A stretch of 25,225 bases of DNA from assembly GCA_002389995.1 (NCBI GenBank), contig DGRR01000176.1, positions 1 through 25,225 on the forward strand, read 5' to 3'. A program made the translations under genes and the position numbers. Source of the DNA: Ruminococcus sp. UBA4383 (GTDB lineage: Bacteria > Bacillota > Clostridia > Oscillospirales > Ruminococcaceae). Each line of letters starts with the position of its first letter. The first letter of the stretch is position 1. Shown in pieces: positions 7,686 through 14,750 of the stretch. Below the pieces are notes generated by a model. It worked only from the letters and a program-made list of their open reading frames with translations. It ran no database searches and had not been told where the DNA came from.

Positions 7686-8150
7686 TTACTGATTTTTTGC
7701 TTTGATATTTCTGTCAATTTCACGCTTTGCGTCACGTTTTGCAGCGTCCGCACGCTTGTCATAGAGTTTTTTGCCTCGGCAGAGGGCAAGCTGTACTTTT
7801 ACTTTTGAATCCCTGAAATATAAACTGAGGGGTATGAGGGACAGTCCGTCCTGTTTAAGTGTGCCGTATAATTTTGATATTTCTTTTTTATGCATGAGTA
7901 GTTTGCGGACTCTCATGGGGTCACGGTTGAAAATATTTCCCTTTTCATACGGTGAAACGTGCATACCTCTTATGTAAAGTTCGCCGTGGTCAACGGAACA
8001 CCAACTGTCTTTGAGGTTGACTGCACCGAGGCGTATTGATTTTACTTCTGTTCCGACAAGTTCGATTCCTGCTTCATAGGTTTCGAGGACGGTATATTCA
8101 TGTCTTGCCTTACGGTTTTCAGTAATTGTTTTAGTACCTTTTGAACGCAT
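7686..8150 (-). CDS. smpB: SsrA-binding protein SmpB (trans-translation)
   Basis: A 154-residue protein with the full SmpB signature: NRKARHEYTVLETYEAGI, LVGTEVKSIR, VNLKDSWC, ELYIRGMHVSPYE, the KLLMHKKEI helix and the basic tail GKKLYDKRADAAKRDAKREI. SmpB binds tmRNA and the stalled ribosome's A site to release non-stop messages. The start is ATG 8150, served by AAAGGAG seven bases upstream; an upstream in-frame start would add 13 residues but has no ribosome site and is not conserved in form. The tmRNA gene (ssrA) and rnr, its common neighbours, are not in the window. It is transcribed alone from a near-consensus promoter. Confidence 0.97.
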   Translation of the reverse strand: MRSKGTKTITENRKARHEYTVLETYEAGIELVGTEVKSIRLGAVNLKDSWCSVDHGELYIRGMHVSPYEKGNIFNRDPMRVRKLLMHKKEISKLYGTLKQDGLSLIPLSLYFRDSKVKVQLALCRGKKLYDKRADAAKRDAKREIDRNIKAKNQ

Positions 8151-8219
8151 ATTTCTGCTCCTTTCAAGATAATCAGCCTGCCGCCGCACACAAAAACGGC
8201 ATAAAAAATACTATAATCT

Positions 8220-8248
8220 ATTATACACCATAGCTTGTTTAAAGTCAA
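8220..8248 (-). promoter_or_regulatory. Promoter of smpB
   Basis: Minus strand: TTGACT at 8248-8243, 17-base spacer, TATAAT at 8225-8220, about 70 bases ahead of the smpB start. Confidence 0.85.
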
Positions 8249-8281
8249 TAAGGAATAATTTTATTTTTTGCTGAAAAATAC

Positions 8282-8310
8282 TTGAATTTATCAGATTACT
8301 GTGGTAGAAT
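8282..8310 (+). promoter_or_regulatory. Promoter of the exported-protein gene pair
   Basis: TTGAAT at 8282-8287, 17-base spacer, TAGAAT at 8305-8310. A GGAGG ribosome site follows at 8329-8333 ahead of the TTG start at 8341. Confidence 0.75.
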
Positions 8311-8340
8311 AATGGTATAAAAGAATACGGAGGAATAAAA

Positions 8341-9813
8341 TTGAAAAAAAAGTTTAATATATTGACATCTCTTGTATGTGCATTGTCTGTTTTTAATGCT
8401 GTACCGATAGCATCATATGCAAAAAATGCTCCCGAAGAATACAGCGATATTATTTCAGATGTTTCAAAAAATGCTACCCATTACGGATTTTTTGACCTCA
8501 ATGGTGACGGCTCAGATGAACTTATCGTGATGAATGAAAGTTCTTCATCTATAAGCTATTCCTGCCGTGTGTATACTGTTAAAAATTCAGAGGTTCAGCA
8601 GGTCAGTTTTAAAATATCAAGCCTTAAAAGTTATGATATCGAGGATATTGATGAGTTTAACTGCACAAATATGATGATAAATCCCGATAACGGTATCATA
8701 AAAATTGATTATTCAGGCGAATGGGATAACCATGTACTGTACTGCGAATATGCCGATACTTACAGCGGAGCTGTAATATCTGAAATCGACAGAATTGATA
8801 TGAGCAGCCGTACAAACAGCCCCTCATATTTGTATAACGGGGAAGAAGTCGAAAAAAGTGAATATACTGCTGTTCAGAAATCCTATGGTGATGATTCATA
8901 CAAGAATTTTACACTGCTCGGTATGGATTATAAAATAAATGACCTGTCACCTTTCGGAATGACTGTCACTACTTCAAAATCCGAAAAAATTCTGACAACT
9001 GCCGTTTCTTCCGAAATTTCCACTGAAACTACCGATACTACTGCCGTATCGGATACGGTTACTTCTGCCGAAAAAATCAAACAGTTCGACAGTTCCGAAG
9101 TATTTATGAGCTGGAAAGAAGCTTATTCCGCTGTACTGAGATACTTTGAAGGCACTGCCGATTTCAGCGAGGATACTTCTTCATGGGATTTGTACGATAT
9201 TAACAGCGATGAAGTCCCCGAACTCTTTATATCCCCGAAATCTACTCAGGATTCAGGCGTTTATGTATATACATTCGCAAATAACAAATGTCAGAAACTT
9301 TCATTCCCCGACAAAAAAGATACTCCCGATATGGCGGGTTCATGGGGTGTTGTCTCGGTTATCCCCGAAAAAAATCTCCTCCGCAGTTATACTCTCAAAG
9401 ACTGCGTTGAAAAAAATATCTACTATAATTTCCTCGGAAAAACTTTTAAATCAGATTTTGTGTTCGCTTCAAACAGCATAGAGGGAGAATATTTCTGCAA
9501 TGATATCGCTGTAACTCCCGAAGACTATTCGCTTGCTATCAAGCCTTACAGAGCCATGAGTGAATATGCTGTCGGAAGAAAATATTCTTTCAGAGATATA
9601 TCTGTCTCCTTTGAAGCCTATGAATCTTCCCTTAAAACTGTTGAGCCTGAAACAGAACCCGAAGTCACTGAGGAAAAAGAAAATAAAATTTCTGCCCTGA
9701 AAGCTCATCTCCCAAAATTCCTCGCAGCAGGCGCATTAATTGCCGCAGGTATTGCTGTTCTTATTCCGTTTATAAAAAATAAAAGAATAAATAAGAAAAA
9801 ATCATCAAAATAA
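8341..9813 (+). CDS. Exported, membrane-anchored protein with duplicated DxNxDG-type domain
   Basis: A 490-residue protein of unknown function with a TTG start eight bases after GGAGG. Residues 1-27 are a signal peptide (cleavage after SYA). The body holds two related halves. Each has an acidic calcium-type loop, FFDLNGDGSDELIV (residues 50-63) and LYDINSDEVPELFIS (about 284-298), followed by a Ser/Val-rich strand region with a YTV or YTF segment. A Ser/Thr-rich linker (about 215-245) joins them. The C-terminus has one membrane helix (about 460-478) and a Lys/Arg tail, so the body faces outward. There is no LPXTG motif. Such loops occur in FG-GAP/VCBS-like and EF-hand-like surface proteins. 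The second loop lacks the Gly and is weaker. The HhH protein gene follows after about 24 bases. Confidence 0.7.
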   Translation: MKKKFNILTSLVCALSVFNAVPIASYAKNAPEEYSDIISDVSKNATHYGFFDLNGDGSDELIVMNESSSSISYSCRVYTVKNSEVQQVSFKISSLKSYDIEDIDEFNCTNMMINPDNGIIKIDYSGEWDNHVLYCEYADTYSGAVISEIDRIDMSSRTNSPSYLYNGEEVEKSEYTAVQKSYGDDSYKNFTLLGMDYKINDLSPFGMTVTTSKSEKILTTAVSSEISTETTDTTAVSDTVTSAEKIKQFDSSEVFMSWKEAYSAVLRYFEGTADFSEDTSSWDLYDINSDEVPELFISPKSTQDSGVYVYTFANNKCQKLSFPDKKDTPDMAGSWGVVSVIPEKNLLRSYTLKDCVEKNIYYNFLGKTFKSDFVFASNSIEGEYFCNDIAVTPEDYSLAIKPYRAMSEYAVGRKYSFRDISVSFEAYESSLKTVEPETEPEVTEEKENKISALKAHLPKFLAAGALIAAGIAVLIPFIKNKRINKKKSSK

Positions 9814-9837
9814 GTATCCGTTTTCAGAGGTGTGACT

Positions 9838-10686
9838 TTGACAGACAGAATCAAAATAATAACCGCCATATCATCTGCCATAATCGCCGTTTCTGCCTGC
9901 GTTTCAATGATTATGGAAAAAAGTGCGGAAAATAACGGGGCTGTGATTGTAATTAATCAGGAGTCAGGTGTTGTCGAATCTCATTCGGAGCAGGTTACAT
10001 CTGTGGTAACTTCATCTGTTTCGACTTCTTCATCTCAGACAACTGTAACTACTGCCGTTTCTTCAGTTACTTCAACAACAACCGTTTCAACTGTTCCTTC
10101 AACGACTTCTTTAAAACCAAAAAATACAGACGTTCCTGTTGTTTCTTTTGAAACGGAAACAAGCGACTTTGTTGATGATGTTCCGTATATAGATATAAAT
10201 ACTGCCGAAAAAGAGGATTTAACCAGAATTAAAGGTATCGGTGACTACCTCGCAGACGAAATAATATATTACAGAAATGAAACGGGCGGTTTCAATAATA
10301 TCGAGGAAATTATGAATGTAAACGGTATAGGCGAAAAAATATTCGCTGAAATCAGAGATTTTATCTATGTCGAAAATCCTGTCTATCCCGTTGAGGAAGT
10401 TTGTGAGGAAATTGTTTCCGAGGACATTATTTCCGATGAACCTGAATATCAGGAGGAAATTCCGACAGAGCCTCCGCTTACACTTGATGACTGTATTCCC
10501 ATAAATATAAATACTGCCGATAAGGAAATTCTTATGCTTCTGCCGTATGTTGACGAATCTGTTGCAGATGAAATTATTCAGCTCCGCACTCAGCTCGGTG
10601 CTTACAGCAATACATATGAACTGCTTTATTTGCAGTCACTTTCACAAAATCAGATAGCCGAAATTATTGACTATCTTACAGTATAA
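9838..10686 (+). CDS. ComEA-like membrane-anchored protein with two helix-hairpin-helix domains
   Basis: 282 residues from TTG 9838, seven bases after AGAGG; the GTG at 9832 sits too close to that site. A membrane helix (about residues 6-26) is followed by a Ser/Thr/Val-rich linker (about 55-95). A ComEA-type domain (about 116-178) then starts INTAEKEDL and carries two HhH loops, IKGIGDYLADEI and VNGIGEKIFAEI. An acidic spacer and a second, degenerate copy (about 220-282) follow, starting ININTADKEIL, with LPYVDESVADEI in place of the GIG loop. ComEA binds incoming DNA at the outer face of the membrane. No comEC or comEB lies beside it, so DNA uptake is possible but unproven; it shares an operon with the preceding exported protein. 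The second domain has lost the GxG hairpins and may bind something other than DNA. Confidence 0.78.
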   Translation: MTDRIKIITAISSAIIAVSACVSMIMEKSAENNGAVIVINQESGVVESHSEQVTSVVTSSVSTSSSQTTVTTAVSSVTSTTTVSTVPSTTSLKPKNTDVPVVSFETETSDFVDDVPYIDINTAEKEDLTRIKGIGDYLADEIIYYRNETGGFNNIEEIMNVNGIGEKIFAEIRDFIYVENPVYPVEEVCEEIVSEDIISDEPEYQEEIPTEPPLTLDDCIPININTADKEILMLLPYVDESVADEIIQLRTQLGAYSNTYELLYLQSLSQNQIAEIIDYLTV

Positions 10687-10724
10687 AAAAATCTCCCTGT
10701 ATTGATTTACAGGGATATTTTTTA
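10684..10724. terminator. Bidirectional terminator after the HhH gene
   Basis: An 8-base stem TCCCTGTA with TACAGGGA (10694-10701 and 10708-10715), flanked by an A run and a long T run. It closes both the rightward pair and the leftward RNA methyltransferase operon. Confidence 0.85.
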
Positions 10725-11531
10725 TTTTTTTCTCAACTGCCAGAATATTACTGCACTCGCTGCCGCAACATTCAGTGAATCAACTCCGTTTGCCATGGGT
10801 ATTTTTACGCAGTAGTCAGATGATTCAATTGTTTCTTCTTTGAGACCTTCGCCTTCTGTTCCGAGTATTACGGCTAATTTTTCCGCATAAATCCTTTCAT
10901 CATCTATTGATATATTATTATTGTGCAGAGCCATTGCCGCTGTCGTGAATCCTCTTTCTTTGAGGAAATTCACATATTCGGGGGAATTATCGTCAAGATA
11001 TGCCCATTTTATCTGAAATACCGTTCCCATGCTTACTCTTATTGAACGCCTGTACAGAGGGTCACTGCAAGCCTTTGTCAGAAGTACCGCATCAAAATCA
11101 AGTGCGGCTGCTGAACGGAATATCGCTCCGATATTTGTCTGATTCATGATATCTTCAAGTACAGCTATACGTTTTGCATTTCTGATGATATCATCTGCGG
11201 AGGGGAGTTTTTTTCTTCTCATCGCACACAATGCGCCCTGAGTAAGTTTGAATCCTGTGATTTCCGTGAGAATTTCAGACGGTGCAGTGTATACTGTTAT
11301 ATTTCCGCAGCGTTCAATTATATCACTTGCCTGTCCTGTGATATATTTCTTTTCCACAAGCATTGAAATCGGTTCATATCCTGCATCGAGCGCACGGCGG
11401 ATAACTTTCGGGCTTTCCGCAATAAATATTCCCTCGTCTGGTTCAAAATAGTGCATAAGCTGTACTTCCGATGTGCATTTGTAGGGGATAAGTTCGGGGA
11501 GTGTGAGGTCGTTTATTTCCTTGATATTCAT
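10722..11531 (-). CDS. SpoU/TrmH-family RNA 2'-O-methyltransferase
   Basis: A 269-residue protein with the three knot motifs of the SPOUT class: NIGAIFRSAAALDFDAVLL (about residues 133-151), AVILGTEGEGL (about 218-228) and IPMANGVDSLNVAAASAV (about 244-261). The N-terminal 110 residues resemble the substrate-binding domain of RNA 2'-O-ribose methyltransferases, including the ESPKVIRRAL segment. It transfers a methyl group from SAM to a ribose in tRNA or rRNA; the exact target cannot be read from the sequence. It is the last gene of a leftward operon, 18 bases after the hybrid regulator's stop, with AAAGGAC as ribosome site. Its presence there probably reflects co-transcription, not shared function. 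Confidence 0.9.
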   Translation of the reverse strand: MNIKEINDLTLPELIPYKCTSEVQLMHYFEPDEGIFIAESPKVIRRALDAGYEPISMLVEKKYITGQASDIIERCGNITVYTAPSEILTEITGFKLTQGALCAMRRKKLPSADDIIRNAKRIAVLEDIMNQTNIGAIFRSAAALDFDAVLLTKACSDPLYRRSIRVSMGTVFQIKWAYLDDNSPEYVNFLKERGFTTAAMALHNNNISIDDERIYAEKLAVILGTEGEGLKEETIESSDYCVKIPMANGVDSLNVAAASAVIFWQLRKK

Positions 11532-11549
11532 AAAATGTCCTTTCAGTAA

Positions 11550-13754
11550 TTATTTTAACCGCCTGTATGAATTGGGTGTAGAGCCTGTGATTGTGCGGAA
11601 CTGTCTGAGAAAATACTTGTCGTCTTCATATCCGCATTTCAGGGCGATTGTGCTTATACTAAGCGAACTTGTCATTAGGAGATATTTTGCCATTGATATT
11701 CGGCTTTGTATAAGGTCACGGTGAAAGCTTATGCCGAATATTTTCTTGTATTCCGCACGGAAATGCCCGTAACTGAGCTGAAAATTCCTGCATGACTCCT
11801 GAGCGTCCCATTTCCTGTCGGGATATTTATATATTTCTGTGCGGATATTTACATATTTAACATAATCGGGAACTTTTGACTGACCTGAAATCTGTGCTGA
11901 TTTGAGTGATATTTCGTTTTCAAGATGTGAAATAACTTCATCTGATGAAAAATTTTCCGCTGAAACTGTAATTCCTGATGTTATTATGCTCCCTGAACTG
12001 TATTTACTGCTGTAAAGCGGTGAATGACCGATTATCACTTCTATCTTGTCTGAGATATTCTTGTCGCAGTCATCGGGAATATCTCCTGATGATACAAGCA
12101 GATACTGTCTTTCTTTGTATTTACCGCAGAATGAGTTTGCGTTGTCTGAAATTTTTTTCATACATTCAGCGGTTTCCTTGTCGATTTTGAGGGAAATATT
12201 TTTTTCTTCAATTCTGCTGTCGTCCGAAAAAATTCCTGTTTTTACCATTACCACGGATATTTTGTCATTAATGTCTGATTTTGCGACAGTGTTTGCGAGT
12301 TCGCTTAAAAGTCCCTTTGCGTTGTAAAGACCTGTTGCAGTATCATGAAATTCCGAAAGATTGTTGCATTCAATGAGTTCATGTATGTCATTTTTCATTT
12401 TCAGCACAATGAGTGCATTTACTGCTGATTTTATCCATTCTACCGCCATGGTGTCGTAACAGTCTGGTTCGGTATACTGGAATATGAAATATCCGAGGTC
12501 GATTCCTGCCGAAAACATGGGTATAAAATAAAGAAAATACTTGTCTCCCGCACCGTAAAGCTTTTCCGTAAAGAGCATTTTTCTTGTGAAAAAATGCGGT
12601 TCAGACGTGACTTCAACAGGGCTTATAACTCTGTAAAGCGTCATTATTTCGTCATCGGATTTTTTGGACATATCTGTTTTTTCTGATATATTGCACCAGT
12701 TTTCATACAGACAGAGGTATATTCCCTTTATATTTCTTATCAGATAGGCAAATTCCTGCAAGGTATGTATATAGTCGGATATTGAACGGCATACTGTGAG
12801 CTGCTGTTCAAAGTTTCCTGAGATGTTGAGGTCTGCATAATACTGTATATTGCGGATTTCGTTGAGTTCCTGACCGAAAAAATACTTGTCCGTCCCGCAT
12901 TTGCAGGTATCTCCGAGTACCATACAGCCGTCAAGTGGGATATTTTTCGGCTGGGTATTTTTTATCATACTGCAAAGGATATTTGCAGCTTTTTCGCCTA
13001 TGGTTTTTCTGCTGCGCCTGTATGTAGTAAGGACAGGGGAGTGATAAAAGCGTTTTCCTGCGTATTCATAACCTGTGACTGTGATATCATCGGGGACATT
13101 TATTCCATGTTCAAAAAACGTGTCTATAACTCCGTATGCCATATAGTCGCTTGCACATATGAGAGCCTGCGGCATACGTCTTTTTCCGCTTATATATTCC
13201 ATGGCGAGTTTTTCGCCTGACGTTGTCCAGAAATCGCCGTATATTATATTTTCGTCACCAAAGGGAATATTTCTTTCTGTGAGGATATCTCTTACACCTT
13301 CGACTCTTTCCCTTGATGTTTCAATATTTTCGTATCCTGTAAGGACATCTATTACCGTAAAGCCGTGTACATCTGTTATATGTCTTGCGATATCCTGCAT
13401 ATCCTTGCGGACATCATTGTTTATGCATATAAATCCTTCAATTTCTGCGCCTATGACCACAACGGGAATATTCAGCTTTGAAAATCTTTCATATATGTAC
13501 TGCTGTATAGACGGGTGGAGTATTGCTTCTGCTATTAATATTATTCCGTCAAGTCTCGGAGATGAGACAAGTTCATATATTTTATTTTCTACTTCGGTAT
13601 TTGCAAAGTATTTGTTAAAATTGTATATATTGGAAAAAACTGCCGTGTATGCTCCCTCTTTTTCAGCCTGTGAGAGTATTCCTCCGAGAATGAGGTGCTG
13701 TTCGGGGTCTGAAACTTTTGCGGATATTATTCCTATAAGAGGGTGTTCTTTCAT
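11550..13754 (-). CDS. Hybrid transcription regulator: sugar-binding-like domain, degenerate GGDEF, AraC HTH
   Basis: A 734-residue cytoplasmic protein. Residues about 5-285 match the LacI/periplasmic-binding fold: IGIISAKVSDPEQHLILGGI, LDGIILIAE, NIPVVVIGAE, ALICASDYMAYGVIDTF and NVPDDITVTGYE. Residues about 290-465 are an uncharacterised, possibly GAF-like region. About 468-600 start like a GGDEF domain (HDTATGLYNAKGLLSEL), but the place of the GGDEF loop reads GKYKERQYLLV, so it cannot make c-di-GMP. The last 80 residues are an AraC-type double helix-turn-helix ending ALKCGYEDDKYFLRQFR and GSTPNSYRR. There is no N-terminal LacI HTH. It probably senses a sugar and activates transcription. 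It sits one gene away from two divergently transcribed xylan enzymes, so it is a candidate regulator of them. It follows the SAM methyltransferase by 14 bases. Confidence 0.87.
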   Translation of the reverse strand: MKEHPLIGIISAKVSDPEQHLILGGILSQAEKEGAYTAVFSNIYNFNKYFANTEVENKIYELVSSPRLDGIILIAEAILHPSIQQYIYERFSKLNIPVVVIGAEIEGFICINNDVRKDMQDIARHITDVHGFTVIDVLTGYENIETSRERVEGVRDILTERNIPFGDENIIYGDFWTTSGEKLAMEYISGKRRMPQALICASDYMAYGVIDTFFEHGINVPDDITVTGYEYAGKRFYHSPVLTTYRRSRKTIGEKAANILCSMIKNTQPKNIPLDGCMVLGDTCKCGTDKYFFGQELNEIRNIQYYADLNISGNFEQQLTVCRSISDYIHTLQEFAYLIRNIKGIYLCLYENWCNISEKTDMSKKSDDEIMTLYRVISPVEVTSEPHFFTRKMLFTEKLYGAGDKYFLYFIPMFSAGIDLGYFIFQYTEPDCYDTMAVEWIKSAVNALIVLKMKNDIHELIECNNLSEFHDTATGLYNAKGLLSELANTVAKSDINDKISVVMVKTGIFSDDSRIEEKNISLKIDKETAECMKKISDNANSFCGKYKERQYLLVSSGDIPDDCDKNISDKIEVIIGHSPLYSSKYSSGSIITSGITVSAENFSSDEVISHLENEISLKSAQISGQSKVPDYVKYVNIRTEIYKYPDRKWDAQESCRNFQLSYGHFRAEYKKIFGISFHRDLIQSRISMAKYLLMTSSLSISTIALKCGYEDDKYFLRQFRTITGSTPNSYRRLK

Positions 13755-13768
13755 TGCTGCACCGCCTT

Positions 13769-14560
13769 TTATTTTTTCTGCAATACTGCAATTGCAGCGT
13801 AGTGAAGTATGTCAAATTCTTCGGGTGCGATATTTTCAAGTAATTTTATGTGTTCATTTTCCCATGATGCTATTTTTTCACTGTCGAGAGATGCACCTAT
13901 TCCACGGCAGGCTTTTATTCTTCCGTTCCAGCTTTCTCTTGTGAAATGCACATTCAGGTCATATTCTTCGTGGTCGGTGAGATTAAAATACTCATTGACA
14001 ATATCGGGTATCCATATGGGTTTTCTTGTTTCGCCTGCGCCTGTCCAGTCGGGATTATATTTAAGGACGAGTTTTTCGCTTTCTCCTGCGATTTTGTCTT
14101 CAAAGGGAAGCCATGCCATATATAATATTACAAGTTTTCCGTTATCTTTAAGTATCTGTGAGATTTTCGGGATTAAAACGTTATGGTCAAAGTACCAGAA
14201 ACACTGACAGGCTGTCACTATGTCAAAGGATTTTTCGGGGAAATCAATATTTTCCGCAGGTGATGCTATGAATTTTATATCCATACTGTTTTCTTCTGAA
14301 AGTTTCCGAGCCTGTATTATCTGATTTTCAGAAATATCCGTACCTGTCCATTCTGCGCCGTATCTGTACATATTTCTCGGAAGAACTCCTGTACCTGTTC
14401 CCAAGTCAAGAACTTTCTGACCGTTTATGCACAGTCCTCTTTCGGTAATTTTTTTATAAAATATTTCGGGGTAGATATCCCTGAACTTTGCATAGTCGGC
14501 TGATGTCCTGCCCCAGTCAAAAGGGTTGCCACCGTCAATTTTTTTGTTTATAATATTCAT
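13769..14560 (-). CDS. Class I SAM-dependent methyltransferase
   Basis: 263 residues from ATG 14560, preceded by GAGGT; longer upstream starts would run through the promoter, so I reject them. The start region, GGNPFDWGRTSADYAKFRDIYP, is typical of UbiE/Methyltransf_11-type proteins of Firmicutes. Motif I is VLDLGTGTG (residues 50-58), followed by WTGTDISENQI, the SPAENIDFPEKSFDIVTACQCFWYF stretch and the motif III helix ISQILKDNGKLVILYMAWLP. The substrate, probably a small molecule, is unknown. It is the first gene of the operon that carries the hybrid regulator, and is divergent from the GH10-GH43 gene. Confidence 0.88.
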   Translation of the reverse strand: MNIINKKIDGGNPFDWGRTSADYAKFRDIYPEIFYKKITERGLCINGQKVLDLGTGTGVLPRNMYRYGAEWTGTDISENQIIQARKLSEENSMDIKFIASPAENIDFPEKSFDIVTACQCFWYFDHNVLIPKISQILKDNGKLVILYMAWLPFEDKIAGESEKLVLKYNPDWTGAGETRKPIWIPDIVNEYFNLTDHEEYDLNVHFTRESWNGRIKACRGIGASLDSEKIASWENEHIKLLENIAPEEFDILHYAAIAVLQKK

Positions 14561-14596
14561 AATATACCTCGCATATTTAAATTTTTTTGTAATTCT

Positions 14597-14625
14597 ATTA
14601 TACCATATAAATTTTATGCTGTCAA
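14597..14625 (-). promoter_or_regulatory. Consensus promoter of the methyltransferase-regulator operon
   Basis: Minus strand: TTGACA at 14625-14620, 17-base spacer, TATAAT at 14602-14597. This is a perfect match to the housekeeping consensus, about 37 bases ahead of the start codon. Confidence 0.9.
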
Positions 14626-14645
14626 TAAATACAATCTTCATTTTT

Positions 14646-14662
14646 TCCACCAAATCTGCAAA
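14646..14662 (+). promoter_or_regulatory. Shared 17-base upstream element, copy 1 (GH10-GH43 gene)
   Basis: TCCACCAAATCTGCAAA, seven bases upstream of the -35 box. The identical 17 bases occur at the same distance from the -35 box of the GH30-CE1 gene. The flanking TTCATTTT and GGGTTGT are also shared. The position suits a transcription activator. Confidence 0.75.
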
Positions 14663-14669
14663 TTGTGGG

Positions 14670-14698
14670 TTGTGAACAAATAATGAACAGTGTATAAT
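14670..14698 (+). promoter_or_regulatory. Promoter of the GH10-GH43 gene
   Basis: TTGTGA at 14670-14675, 17-base spacer containing TGAACA, TATAAT at 14693-14698. The -35 box is weak, as expected for an activator-dependent promoter. The leader to the start codon is about 45 bases, with AAGGAG at 14736-14741. Confidence 0.75.
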
Positions 14699-14750
14699 GT
14701 AATTAACAACAACGGTTACAAATTGATTGATTATTAAGGAGATGATTTTC

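Noticed and set aside
13159..13944. 261-codon open frame on the plus strand
   Set aside because: It runs antisense across two real leftward genes and their junction, with no plausible start signal or domain.
14713..14720. CGGTTACA resembling the right half of a CcpA cre site in the GH10-GH43 leader
   Set aside because: The left half does not match (CAACAA against TGWAAN), so a full cre site is not supported.
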